Source of the DNA: Spartobacteria bacterium | GTDB lineage: Bacteria > Verrucomicrobiota > Verrucomicrobiia > Chthoniobacterales > Chthoniobacteraceae | Assembly (NCBI GenBank): GCA_021324395.1 | Contig: JAJPJG010000026.1 | Location: forward strand, 1 to 61,070 | Length of the DNA stretch: 61,070 bases | Direction: 5' to 3' | Shown: piece by piece, positions 45,393 to 54,221 of the stretch | Layout: each line of letters starts with the position of its first letter | How positions within the stretch are numbered: the stretch's first letter is position 1 | Position numbers and translations under genes: made by a program | Notes under the pieces: generated by a model | What the model was told of the DNA's origin: nothing | Database searches by the model: none | Seen by the model: only the letters and a program-made list of their open reading frames with translations

Positions 45393-46681
45393 GCTAAATC
45401 CACTGATGGCTCGAGAGCGACCCTCTCAAATCTTGGAGCGAGCAAATGATTTACGGTGAAAGCGAGCAGATATGCCACGGAACAAAAGCCGAAGATAATC
45501 GCGTAGCCATTTGCAAAACGGTCCAGCATAAGTCCGGTTATAATTGGGAAGGCCATTCCACCTAACGAACCTGCGGTGCCGCCGATGCCGGTAAGGCTCG
45601 CGACTGATCGTTTTGGAAACATATCGGAAACAGTGCTGTAGAGGTTTGCAGACCATGCCTGATGAGCGGCTCCCGCGAGACCTATCAGAAGCACCGCAGT
45701 CCAGTCACTCACCTGCGTAACAATAGCCATAGGCAAGACCGCCAGCGCGAAAATAAACATTCCTGTCTTACGTGCACGAGTAATGGTCCATCCGCGGCTT
45801 GCTAGAAAGCCGGTTACCCAGCCGCCGAAGATACTGAGCACAGTAATAATCGCATAGATGCTAACCAGCAGCAGCCAGCTATTCTTAATATCCAGGTGTC
45901 GTGTTTTTTTGAAAAAGTCAGGCAGCCAAATAAGAAAGAACCACCAGACTGGATCGGTTAGAAATTTTGCGACAATAAATGACCATGCTTCACGATGGCG
46001 CAGCACCGCACTCCATGAGGCTTTGCCCTCACTCGGGTCCGGCGCGTCGTATTCGATATAAGCCAGCTCGCCCGCGGTAACGCGCTTTGAGTGCTCCGGA
46101 TAATCGAATAGCGGCCACCAAAGAAAGAGCCAGACAAGCCCGGCAATGCCGGCAAAGATGAAAGCCCAGTGCCAGCCGAGCGCGAAAGCTATCGCGGGCA
46201 CAACCGCAGGCGCTAGGATTGCGCCAACGTTTGCACCTGAGTTGAATAAGCTCGTCGCTAGTGCGCGCTCCTTTTTCGGAAACCATTGTGCGGTAGCTTT
46301 GATTGCCGCGGGAAAGTTACCGCCTTCGCCGAGACCTAACGCGATGCGCGCGATCAAAAATCCTGTGATAGTAAAGACGAGCGAGTGACCTATCGCTGCA
46401 AGGCTCCATGCCAGAATCGAAACGGCGTAACCAAGTTTTGTGCCGTAGCGATCAATAAACCAGCCAAAGATAAACAGACTTATCCCGTAAGCCGCTTGAA
46501 ACGCTGAGTTAATCGCGCCAAATTGTGTGCTGCTCCAGCCTAGCTGCGTATCAAGGATCGGTTTCAGCAGCGATAGAATTTGCCGGTCCACATAGTTAAT
46601 GGTGGTGGCAAAAAAAAGTAGCGCACAAACTACCCAGCGGTAGTTGCCATTGGGGATCCGGGGGGAATCAGTGGTGTTCAT
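45389..46681 (-). CDS. Hexuronate MFS transporter (ExuT-like)
   Basis: A 430-residue inner-membrane proton symporter of the anion:cation symporter branch, which includes ExuT (galacturonate/glucuronate). Twelve hydrophobic segments are visible. 'INYVDRQILSLLKPIL' opens the first helix pair, 'GWFIDRYGTKLGY' is the loop 2-3 signature, and 'GLGEGGNFPAAIKATAQWFPKKERALATSLFNSGANVGA' split blocks are typical of this branch. It lies nine bases after uxuA and overlaps the GH115 start, so its substrate is very likely glucuronate or its 4-O-methyl form. No other transporter is in the operon. Confidence 0.93.
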   Translation of the reverse strand: MNTTDSPRIPNGNYRWVVCALLFFATTINYVDRQILSLLKPILDTQLGWSSTQFGAINSAFQAAYGISLFIFGWFIDRYGTKLGYAVSILAWSLAAIGHSLVFTITGFLIARIALGLGEGGNFPAAIKATAQWFPKKERALATSLFNSGANVGAILAPAVVPAIAFALGWHWAFIFAGIAGLVWLFLWWPLFDYPEHSKRVTAGELAYIEYDAPDPSEGKASWSAVLRHREAWSFIVAKFLTDPVWWFFLIWLPDFFKKTRHLDIKNSWLLLVSIYAIITVLSIFGGWVTGFLASRGWTITRARKTGMFIFALAVLPMAIVTQVSDWTAVLLIGLAGAAHQAWSANLYSTVSDMFPKRSVASLTGIGGTAGSLGGMAFPIITGLMLDRFANGYAIIFGFCSVAYLLAFTVNHLLAPRFERVALEPSVDLA

Positions 46682-46690
46682 TTGGGATAT

Positions 46691-47905
46691 CTATTCGCTC
46701 TGATATCGTAGACCTAGCATCAATCCACGCAATTCCGCGAGTCCGCGCATGCGACCGATGCATGAGTAGCCGGGCGTAATGCCGGCCGGTTTCATAAGGT
46801 CGTCCATCATCGTGTGACCGTGGTCGGGACGGAAAGGTAACTGCCAATCAGCACGACCTGCGGCGCGGCGACGATCTTGTTCGTCGAGTAGAGTTTTGAC
46901 TATGACCGGCATGTTCACGGAACCTTCCAGATGATTTGCCTCGTAAAAAGAGCCATCGGGCAATCGCTGCGTGCTACGCAAATGCATGGCGTGAATGCGC
47001 GATGCGAACTGCTTCAGCATCGCGGGAAGGTCATTATCGGCACGGGCGCTGAATGAGCCGGTGCAAAAGCAGAGGCCATTTGCAGGACTATCGGCTATTT
47101 TAAAAATAGCTTCAATATCCGCAGCTTTGCTCACAATGCGCGGCAGACCTAGCACCGAAAAAGGAGGGTCATCGGGATGTATCGCGAGCAGCACGCCGGC
47201 TTCTTCAGCGGCTGGAATCACCGCTTCTAAAAAGCGCGCAAGATTTGCACTTAAGGCAGCGTCATTCATTCGCTCGTAGCGCGCGAGCATTGCGCGAATG
47301 TCGTCGAGACTCAGTGCCCATTTCACGCCGGGAAAGACATCGATGATGCTTTGGACAAATGCATCGCGAGCGGTGTCATCGAGACTTTTCCACCAAGCTG
47401 CTGCGCGCTCGCGTTGTTCACTCGTATAATCAGCTTCCGCTCCCGCACGTTTCAGCCCGTAAATTTCAAATGCCGCAAAACGCACCGGATCAAAATGCAA
47501 ACATTCGGAGCCATCGGGCAAGACCGAACGCATTTCCGTGCGCACCCAGTCGAGCACAGGCATGAAATTATAGATGACCTGTGTGATGCCTTCCGCCGCC
47601 AGATTGTGCAGCGTTTGCGTGTAGTTTTCAAAGAGCTGCTTCAAATCGCCGCAGCCAATCTTGATGTCTTCATGCACCGGCACCGACTCGACTACACTCC
47701 AGCGCAAACCCGCGGCTGCGATCATTTCTCTTCGTGTGCGAATCGCTTCACGCGACCAGAGCTCGCCGTAGGGAATCTGATGCAGCGAACTAAAAACGTC
47801 TGTCGCGCCGGTTTGGCGAACGTAAGCCAGCGGCACCGGATCGTTCGGGCCGAACCAGCGAAAGCCTTCAGCTAGGAGGGGAAGATTCGGAAAAGCCAGA
47901 TCCAC
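46691..47905 (-). CDS. uxuA: D-mannonate dehydratase
   Basis: UxuA dehydrates D-mannonate to 2-keto-3-deoxygluconate in glucuronate breakdown. The 404-residue protein (E. coli: 394) has 'FRWFGPNDPVPLAYVRQTGA' near the N-terminus, 'VIYNFMPVLDWVRTEM', the metal ligand stretch 'LAIHPDDPPFSVLGLPRIV', 'CTGSFSARADNDL', 'HAMHLRSTQ' and the ending 'RPDHGHTMMDD' plus 'GYSCIGRMRGLAELRGLMLGL'. The start is GTG at 47905; the first ten residues are weakly conserved, so the true start may differ. It opens the uxuA-permease-GH115 operon, 42 bp after the caspase-like gene. uxaC and uxuB, also needed, are absent here. Confidence 0.94.
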   Translation of the reverse strand: MDLAFPNLPLLAEGFRWFGPNDPVPLAYVRQTGATDVFSSLHQIPYGELWSREAIRTRREMIAAAGLRWSVVESVPVHEDIKIGCGDLKQLFENYTQTLHNLAAEGITQVIYNFMPVLDWVRTEMRSVLPDGSECLHFDPVRFAAFEIYGLKRAGAEADYTSEQRERAAAWWKSLDDTARDAFVQSIIDVFPGVKWALSLDDIRAMLARYERMNDAALSANLARFLEAVIPAAEEAGVLLAIHPDDPPFSVLGLPRIVSKAADIEAIFKIADSPANGLCFCTGSFSARADNDLPAMLKQFASRIHAMHLRSTQRLPDGSFYEANHLEGSVNMPVIVKTLLDEQDRRRAAGRADWQLPFRPDHGHTMMDDLMKPAGITPGYSCIGRMRGLAELRGLMLGLRYQSE

Positions 47906-47946
47906 GACTACAACACCATGTCATTTCCCGGGCAATCCACAATTCC

Positions 47947-47961
47947 TTCACGCGCCGTGAA
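47947..47961. promoter_or_regulatory. Inverted repeat ahead of the uxuA operon
   Basis: TTCACG (47947-47952) and CGTGAA (47956-47961) flank CGC, a perfect 6-bp-arm inverted repeat about 42 bp upstream of the uxuA start, overlapping the stop of the caspase-like gene. It may be an operator for the glucuronate operon. It is not the known UxuR/ExuR box. Confidence 0.25.
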
Positions 47962-49420
47962 CAAGAGGCAATGAGCGCTGCTCGGCACGCCAGAGATGCT
48001 CAAAACGAGCTTTGAGGGCGGTGTCGCTGCTGTCGCGGACGTGTTGTGCGCGGACAATGCTTTCGCACAGTTTAGTGAAACGGACGAGCATCGCTTCCTC
48101 GACTTCCAGCGCGTCGTCGGCGCTCTCGAATTCCTTTTCAGTCTCGATAAGTTTTCGGCAGAAATCGGAATCTTCGCCGGTTTTTTTCATCGCGTCGGCG
48201 AGCACGTCGCGGAACTTTGATTCTTTGGGCCAGCGCAATGCGGGCCAGCGCGAGAGCACGGTTGCCAGCCCGGATTTTCTCAACGCGCAAAGTTTGTCCT
48301 GCTCGTGGCGATACGCCTCGATTTGCGTTGAACGACCGATCGGATCGCTCAAATGCAAACGATCGTATGCGGCAAGCAAGCGAGCGTCGCCTGTGAGTTC
48401 GAGTTTTTCGGATAGCGCATCGAGCGCGGCACTTTGGGCGGGCGTAGCAGCAGCGCGGATTTTTTCAAAGCTCGTGCTGTAGATTTCCGAGTTTTTAACG
48501 TGAGCAAATCGCACGAGAAAAGCATCGCTGGTGCACGTCGGCGTGTCGGTCGTCGGATCGTGGATGAGCGCGTAACAAAATGCCTCGTGAAAGCTCACAC
48601 GGCCATCGCTGTCGTAATCGGCGCCGTCGACCGGATGATTTAGCCGATCGTGCCCGCTGAGCGCGCCGAAGAAATAGGATGAAAAGTCTTGATACTCCTC
48701 CTCATCCGTGCGAAGCCCGCAACCCGCCGCTTCACGATCTTTCGCCGACGCGAAAAAGCCGGCGATATCCTGCGACTGCTGCGGTTCCTTTGCGTTGCCA
48801 TCTCGGAAGAGCACATTCGCAAACGCGCCGCTGTAACACTGCGCCATCACCAGCACGACCGGCGCTTCCGACGGCAAGCGCGATAGCTCCGTCGCGAGTT
48901 CGCGCACGGTCAGGTCTTCGTTATTCCACATGTTGTAGCGGGTTTCGCTTTCTTTTTCCTCGTCCTGATCGCCATGGCCGGCGAAGTAAAAAAGAATCGG
49001 TGCCGGTTTTTGCGCGAGCGAAACTGCAAGCTTGCTCACGGCACGATGCAACGCAGCGCGACTTGACGGCCCATCGATCGGCACGCCGAGATTTTCCACA
49101 CGAACTTGCGTCGGCGGATCGAGTTGGTAATCGGAAAACAGCACCTCGAATGCCCGCTGCGCATCGCCAGATGCGTCCATTACTTCGCAAGAAACGGTCG
49201 CTTTCGTCGTGCTTCCGTCCGCAAACAAAATGGTGCGCTTCGTCTCCGGAGGCAGCAGGCTGATGATGAAACGAGTGTGGCTTTCGATTTGCAGCACGTT
49301 GTTCTGAATGTTCGGTCCGCCGCCGACGATCACCGCGTGAAACGGCTCCGTTTGCTCCTCCGCGAATGCTGAAAAAACAAGGCATAGCGAGAGAATGGCG
49401 GTCGTAATGACTCGGTGCAT
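47948..49420 (-). CDS. Secreted caspase-like cysteine protease with an EF-hand loop
   Basis: A 490-residue exported protein with a signal peptide ending near 'AFAEEQ' (residue 20). The caspase/legumain-type dyad is His149 in 'LFYFAGHGDQD' and Cys195 in 'VLVMAQCYSGAF', each following a hydrophobic strand as in clan CD proteases. A perfect EF-hand calcium loop, D-x-D-x-D-G with the final Glu (Asp268, Asp270, Asp272 and Glu279), lies about 70 residues after the Cys. The remaining 200 residues are charged and helical with no recognised domain. Calcium control of activity is plausible but inferred. It is divergent from the CAP-domain gene and lies 42 bp upstream of uxuA, although common transcription with the sugar operon is uncertain. 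Confidence 0.87.
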   Translation of the reverse strand: MHRVITTAILSLCLVFSAFAEEQTEPFHAVIVGGGPNIQNNVLQIESHTRFIISLLPPETKRTILFADGSTTKATVSCEVMDASGDAQRAFEVLFSDYQLDPPTQVRVENLGVPIDGPSSRAALHRAVSKLAVSLAQKPAPILFYFAGHGDQDEEKESETRYNMWNNEDLTVRELATELSRLPSEAPVVLVMAQCYSGAFANVLFRDGNAKEPQQSQDIAGFFASAKDREAAGCGLRTDEEEYQDFSSYFFGALSGHDRLNHPVDGADYDSDGRVSFHEAFCYALIHDPTTDTPTCTSDAFLVRFAHVKNSEIYSTSFEKIRAAATPAQSAALDALSEKLELTGDARLLAAYDRLHLSDPIGRSTQIEAYRHEQDKLCALRKSGLATVLSRWPALRWPKESKFRDVLADAMKKTGEDSDFCRKLIETEKEFESADDALEVEEAMLVRFTKLCESIVRAQHVRDSSDTALKARFEHLWRAEQRSLPLVHGA

Positions 49421-49541
49421 CCGGCTTGGTTAGCGGCAAAACACAATGCGCTTCAAACTTTTTCCAGAGCATGAGAAAGCAGTGTAGCACGAGCTGTTAA
49501 AGACACGGGAAAAGTGCGTTCGCGCGCCGAAACTACCGATT

Positions 49542-49569
49542 TTTACGGATAAATTGTAACCACTATAAT
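49542..49569 (+). promoter_or_regulatory. Sigma-70-type promoter of the CAP-domain gene
   Basis: TTTACG (49542-49547) and a perfect TATAAT (49564-49569) are separated by 16 bp. Transcription would start near 49576, leaving a leader of about 55 bases. A GGAG ribosome-binding site at 49621-49624 precedes a TTG start at 49631. This is the clearest promoter in the window. Confidence 0.65.
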
Positions 49570-49630
49570 TTGGCACGCAAAAAGCTTTAAAAATTCTCGA
49601 CATCAAAACGTCATTCCGTAGGAGAAAAAC

Positions 49631-51685
49631 TTGATCAGAGAATTGCGCCCCTCATTTCCAAATAGTCGAATCCGTTTAGCACAAACGCTCGCACTGTTTT
49701 GCGCACTCATCGCGCTCGCCGCGCCGGCCTTCGCATCGGTGCTCAACTCGCAGGAACAAGCGATCGCGAATTACATGATCAACGATCCGAATCAAGGCCG
49801 GCCATCGCTGACGCTTGACCCGATTCTCGCGAGCGTCGCCCGCTCACGAGCCGAGGATATGGCGAAGCGCAATTATTTCGCTCACGTGAATCCGGATGGA
49901 CATGCGGCGAATTATCTCGTGCAACAGGCCGGTTATCAGCTTCCGAGTTGGTGGGGAAATGATCCGGCGGCAAATTACATCGAATCGATTGCGGCCGGTT
50001 ATTCGACGCCGCAGGCAACGTGGAACGGCTGGATGAATTCGCCGGACCACCGCACACATATTCTCGGGCTCAATTCGTTTTACGCGTCGGAGACTTACTA
50101 CGGTGTCGGCTACTATTACGATCCGAACAGCACTTACAAATACTACTGGGTCATCATCACCGCGCCGCCGCAACCGGCACCGAAGCTCGCGATCACCTCG
50201 CCCGCCGCGGGTGCACGCGTGACGGACACTTCAATCGCAGTCGCAGGAACCACAGCTTCGAATTCCGGAGCAACATCGGTTGTTTACCGCGTTGAAAATG
50301 CGAGCGGCACCGGCACATTCAAAACCGCAAGCGGCGTCGCGACTTGGTCTGACACGGCAACCGGCCTGGTTTCCGGCACAAACACGATTCGCGTGCGCAG
50401 CCTCGACGCAAACAGCAACGTCATCGCCGAGCTCACACGCACCGTTACCTATGTGCAAACAGGTCCGCTCACCATTGCGATCAGCGGCAGCGGATCGGTA
50501 ACCGCGGGTTTCGATGGCACAACGACGCGCGAAGTCGGAAAGAGCTACACAATCACCGCGACTCCTGCGACCGGCTTTTTGTTCAGCGGCTGGAGCGGTG
50601 ATATCACATCAAGCGCTGCAACGCTGACGTTCACGATGCCGAACAGCCTCAATCTCACGGCCAATTTTATCGTAAATTCGTTCATCCCGCTCAAAGGCGG
50701 CTATTACGGCCTGGTCGATTCCGATACGCACCCAGGTTTCGTTCGCCTCGCGCTCACACCAACCGGCACGTTCACCGGCCGCGTGACGATCAACGGCTCG
50801 AATTACGCGGTGACTGGAAAATTCGATATCAATGGTGCGGCGACGGTTACGATTCCGCGCAAAAATAACACCGCGCTCACACTCAATCTCCAACTGGATC
50901 TCACCGGCCAAACCGGTGAAATCACCGGCACGCTGTCCGATGGGGTTTTCACCGCGAATATTTCCGCCGATCATGCGGCGTATGACGGTTTGACGTCGGT
51001 TGCACCGCAGGCCGGACGTTACACCATGGTGCTCGCCGCGTCCGGCACCGATTGCTCGGTCGCACCGACCGGCAGCGGCTACGCGGTCGTTCTCGTCGCT
51101 CCGAATGGCGTAACGACAATCAGCGGACGCCTCGCCGACAACACGATTGTCTCGCAAAGTAGCATGGTCTCGCCGAATGGCACATTGCCGCTTTATCTCA
51201 CGCTGACCGGAGAAAAAGGCAGCGTTTCCGGAACGGTAACATTGCGTGATACAGACGTAAGCGACGTTGACGGTTCGTTAAATTGGAGCAAAGCAGCAAA
51301 TCCAGTGGATGTCTTCTACCCGAACGGCTTCAGCACCCAGCTTTACGCAGTCGGCTCACGTTACGTTGCACCGGCGAAAAACAGCCCGCCAATCGCATTC
51401 ACCAGCGGCACAGCGGCGCTCGGCGATGGAAATATCGAGCCGGAGCTGGATGTTCCCGTCACCGTAACAACGACCAATAAAGTAGCGATGGCGACGCCCG
51501 GATCGCTCAACTTCGCCGCGACGATCGCGCGCGGCAATGGCGCTCTCTCAGGCTCGTTCGTTCATCCGGGCAGCAAAGTGACACGCGGTGTCCGCGGCGT
51601 GGTGCTGCAAAAACAAAACGCGGTGTTCGGCTATTTCCGCGGCATCAACGAGACCGGCTACTTCAGCCTCAGCTCGGCAAATTAA
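49631..51685 (+). CDS. Secreted CAP-domain protein with repeat and beta-rich C-terminal modules
   Basis: A 684-residue exported protein. The start is TTG at 49631, supported by GGAG six bases upstream and by a signal peptide (about residues 1-36, ending 'APAFASV'). The CAP/SCP domain (about 40-180) keeps His85 in 'FAHVNPDG', Glu118 in 'NYIESIA' and His140/His143 in 'SPDHRTHILG'. An Ig-like domain (about 183-275) and an InlB-B-type repeat (about 278-350, 'FLFSGWSGDIT') follow. The C-terminal 330 residues are repeated beta-modules with 'GYYGLVDSDTHPG' and 'GVVLQKQNAVFGYFRG', a module seen in secreted verrucomicrobial proteins. Its cell-surface function is unknown. It ends sharing its stop with the convergent ABC exporter. 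Confidence 0.87.
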   Translation: MIRELRPSFPNSRIRLAQTLALFCALIALAAPAFASVLNSQEQAIANYMINDPNQGRPSLTLDPILASVARSRAEDMAKRNYFAHVNPDGHAANYLVQQAGYQLPSWWGNDPAANYIESIAAGYSTPQATWNGWMNSPDHRTHILGLNSFYASETYYGVGYYYDPNSTYKYYWVIITAPPQPAPKLAITSPAAGARVTDTSIAVAGTTASNSGATSVVYRVENASGTGTFKTASGVATWSDTATGLVSGTNTIRVRSLDANSNVIAELTRTVTYVQTGPLTIAISGSGSVTAGFDGTTTREVGKSYTITATPATGFLFSGWSGDITSSAATLTFTMPNSLNLTANFIVNSFIPLKGGYYGLVDSDTHPGFVRLALTPTGTFTGRVTINGSNYAVTGKFDINGAATVTIPRKNNTALTLNLQLDLTGQTGEITGTLSDGVFTANISADHAAYDGLTSVAPQAGRYTMVLAASGTDCSVAPTGSGYAVVLVAPNGVTTISGRLADNTIVSQSSMVSPNGTLPLYLTLTGEKGSVSGTVTLRDTDVSDVDGSLNWSKAANPVDVFYPNGFSTQLYAVGSRYVAPAKNSPPIAFTSGTAALGDGNIEPELDVPVTVTTTNKVAMATPGSLNFAATIARGNGALSGSFVHPGSKVTRGVRGVVLQKQNAVFGYFRGINETGYFSLSSAN

Positions 51686-53511
51686 GCCGGCACGAGTTCA
51701 CTCTCGCTGCGGTTGAATTGCAGATCGTAAAGCCTGCGATAAACGCCCGATTTCTGCGCGAGCTCACGATGTGTGCCGCTTTCGATGACGCGCCCTTCCT
51801 CGAACACAATGATTTGATCTGCCTGCAAAATCGTCGAGAGCCGATGCGCGATCGCGATCACCGTGCGGCCCGCCGCGAGCGTTTCGATCGCGGATTGAAT
51901 TTGCACTTCCGACTCGGAATCGAGCGAGGACGTCGCTTCATCGAGCAGTAAAATCGGCGCGTCTTTTAGCAACGCGCGCGCAATCGCAATGCGCTGTTGC
52001 TGGCCGCCGCTCAGCATGCAGCCTTTATCGCCGACGATCGTCTCGTAGCCGTTGTGCTGTGCGAGGATGAACTCATGCGCGTGCGCCTGGTGCGCGGCGG
52101 CGATGACTTCCTCGCGCGATGCGCCGGGCCGCCCGTAAGCGATATTTTTCGCAATGGTATCGTGAAACAAAAACGTCTCCTGCGCTACGACGCCGATTTG
52201 GTCGCGCAACGAATTTTGCGTCACGTCGCGAAGATTCTGTCGGTCCAGCAAAACGCGTCCCGTTAACGGATCGTAAAAACGCAAAATCAGCGAGAGCAGC
52301 GTGCTCTTCCCTGCTCCGCTCGGCCCGACCAGCGCATAGAATTTTCCCGGTTCAAAACGCAGGCTCACGTCGCTCAATGCCGGAATGCCCGGCCGATATG
52401 CGAACGTCACGTTTTCAAAAATGACTTCGCCACGCGATTCGCGAAGCACGATTGCTTCCGGACGGTCCTGCACGCTCGGCACGATTTGGAAAAATTCCAT
52501 GATGCTCGCCGTCGCCGCATGGCAGCGCTGCAACAACAGGTGCAATCGCGTCAGCGTTTTGATCGGCTGATAAAGCAGGAAAATTCCGGCGCAAAGGGCG
52601 ACGAATTTATTCCCGGGCAAATGCGCCAGCCAGACGTAACCAAACGCGAGGGCGATGCCAGCCGCTGCGAGTCCCTCGACGATCGGCGCGTGCGTTTCCA
52701 TCGCCCGTCGCACGCGCATCGCGTGGTGAAATTGCGCTTCGCTCGACGCGTGGAAACGGTCGATTTCGGCATTCGTGCGCGAGAATGATTTGATGACTTT
52801 GATGCCTGCAAAAATCTCGTGGAGGATCACCATCATGTCGCCTTTTTCCTGCTCCTCGCGAATCGAGGACGAACGAATCCGCCGGCCAATTTGACGCGCC
52901 GGCACAATGCAAAGCGGAAACAGCACCAGCGCGGCAAACATGAAACGCCAGTCGATGCTAAACAAAACGAACAGCCCCGTGATGAGACTGATCGGTTGCG
53001 CGATCAAATCGGTGCTCATCGTCGTAAGCGCGGTCTGCGCCTCGCGCGTGTCATTCGCGATGCGCGAGATGAGCTGTCCACTGCGCGAGTGATTGAAAAA
53101 ATCGATCGACTGACTCGTGATCTGCCGCAGCAATTGACAGCGCAAATCCATCAGCACACGTCCGCTCACCCATTCGACGAGATACGAGTTGCCGAATGAA
53201 AAAACGCCGCGCAAAACCATGACCGCCGGAATGGCGACGCACGAAAAAAAGACGAGCGGAAATGGCGGCGGCCCACCGTTTTTCATGAACCGTGCGAGCA
53301 GCGGATTGTCGATGCGTTCGTAAAAAATGATGCTGCTCACTTGCTGGATCACCCATGGCAACGAACCGTTTACAAAGCCAAAACATGCGCCGCAGATGAT
53401 CCCGAATGCGAAGCGCCGTCGATATGGTTTTAAAAAAGTCCGCAACGCGCCGTAGGGTCCCTGCAAATCGCGCAGGAGCTGACGAAAAGATCGCGAAGCG
53501 GGTTCAGACAT
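51682..53511 (-). CDS. ABC exporter of the MsbA/lipid A flippase type
   Basis: A 609-residue half-transporter. Six transmembrane segments occupy about residues 30-330, with 'NDTREAQTALTTMSTDLIAQP' as the cytoplasmic loop. The nucleotide-binding domain has Walker A 'GPSGAGKSTLLS', signature 'LSGGQQQRIAIARAL', Walker B 'ILLLDEATSSLDSESE' and H-loop 'IAHRLST'. It is closer to MsbA than the exporter at 26239-28011 and may flip lipid A or its precursors. The start at 53509-53511 ('MSEPASRSFRQLL') is preferred over an in-frame codon 36 bases upstream that lies in the shared promoter region. It is divergent from the sigma factor gene and convergent, sharing stop bases, with the CAP gene. Confidence 0.92.
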   Translation of the reverse strand: MSEPASRSFRQLLRDLQGPYGALRTFLKPYRRRFAFGIICGACFGFVNGSLPWVIQQVSSIIFYERIDNPLLARFMKNGGPPPFPLVFFSCVAIPAVMVLRGVFSFGNSYLVEWVSGRVLMDLRCQLLRQITSQSIDFFNHSRSGQLISRIANDTREAQTALTTMSTDLIAQPISLITGLFVLFSIDWRFMFAALVLFPLCIVPARQIGRRIRSSSIREEQEKGDMMVILHEIFAGIKVIKSFSRTNAEIDRFHASSEAQFHHAMRVRRAMETHAPIVEGLAAAGIALAFGYVWLAHLPGNKFVALCAGIFLLYQPIKTLTRLHLLLQRCHAATASIMEFFQIVPSVQDRPEAIVLRESRGEVIFENVTFAYRPGIPALSDVSLRFEPGKFYALVGPSGAGKSTLLSLILRFYDPLTGRVLLDRQNLRDVTQNSLRDQIGVVAQETFLFHDTIAKNIAYGRPGASREEVIAAAHQAHAHEFILAQHNGYETIVGDKGCMLSGGQQQRIAIARALLKDAPILLLDEATSSLDSESEVQIQSAIETLAAGRTVIAIAHRLSTILQADQIIVFEEGRVIESGTHRELAQKSGVYRRLYDLQFNRSESELVPA

Positions 53512-53541
53512 TTTTTCGATGATCAGGACGCACGAAACGAA

Positions 53542-53569
53542 TTGCAAGATTGTCGGTTCAATTGAGAAT
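53542..53569 (+). promoter_or_regulatory. Putative promoter of the sigma factor gene
   Basis: TTGCAA (53542-53547) and GAGAAT (53564-53569) are separated by 16 bp. Transcription from it would begin near 53577, downstream of two in-frame start codons, which supports the ATG at 53619 as the real start of the sigma gene. Confidence 0.3.
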
Positions 53570-53618
53570 GGCTTTCCCCTATCCCGCCGCCGCTGCTTTC
53601 CTACCCTGTTCCGAATTC

Positions 53619-54221
53619 ATGAGCGAAGAGACTCCGCGCGACGCCGAATTTTCCCCTGATGCGCAGGACATCGAATGGATGCGCCGCGTAGCGCAGGGCG
53701 ACATGCGCGCTTTTGAAAGCCTGGTCGAGGCGCACCAGACGCGCGTCGTAGGCACGGTCGCGAAAATGCTCGGCGACGACACGGACGCGGAGGACATCGC
53801 ACAGCAGGTGTTTATCCGCGTGTGGAAATCGGCGGCGCGTTATCAGCCGACAGCCAAGTTCACGACATGGTTGTTTAAAATTACGCGCAATCTTGTTTTT
53901 AACGAATTGCGGCGGCGCAAACGCCATCCTGCGACACCGCTCGAGCACGAAGAGGAGGAACACCATTTCCAGGCGGCGGATCAAAGCACGATGGCTCCGG
54001 ATGCTTCGATGCTCGATGCGGAAATGCAAAATGCGATCCAGGCGGCGATCGATTCGCTGCCCGAAGCGCAACGCATGGCGGTCGTGCTGCGGCGCTACGA
54101 AGACATGCCGTATGAGGAAATCGGCGAAGTGCTAGGCCTGTCTGTTCCGGCGGTGAAAAGTGTGCTCTTCCGCGCCCGCGCCGAGCTGCGCGAGAAGCTG
54201 CGGAAATATCTCGACGCTTAG
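53619..54221 (+). CDS. ECF-type RNA polymerase sigma factor
   Basis: A 200-residue sigma factor with the two ECF domains. Region 2 spans about residues 20-90 ('MRAFESLVEAHQTRVVGTVAKML', 'DAEDIAQQVFIRVWKSA', 'FTTWLFKITRNLVFNELRRRKR'). Region 4 spans about 135-195 ('ALDSLPEAQR'-like 'SLPEAQRMAVVLRRYEDM', 'YEEIGEVLGLSVPAVKSVLFRARAEL'). The chosen ATG at 53619 starts 'MSEETPRDAEF'; an ATG at 53568 or upstream GTG would add non-conserved residues and precede the likely promoter. No adjacent anti-sigma gene or zinc-binding 'HxxxCxxC' protein is visible, so its control is unclear. It is divergent from the MsbA-like exporter and ends convergently with a small secreted protein. Confidence 0.9.
   Translation: MSEETPRDAEFSPDAQDIEWMRRVAQGDMRAFESLVEAHQTRVVGTVAKMLGDDTDAEDIAQQVFIRVWKSAARYQPTAKFTTWLFKITRNLVFNELRRRKRHPATPLEHEEEEHHFQAADQSTMAPDASMLDAEMQNAIQAAIDSLPEAQRMAVVLRRYEDMPYEEIGEVLGLSVPAVKSVLFRARAELREKLRKYLDA

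Noticed and set aside
53550..53618. Upstream starts for the sigma factor
   Set aside because: The added 23 residues are hydrophobic and Ala-rich, unlike sigma factors, and a plausible promoter overlaps this stretch.
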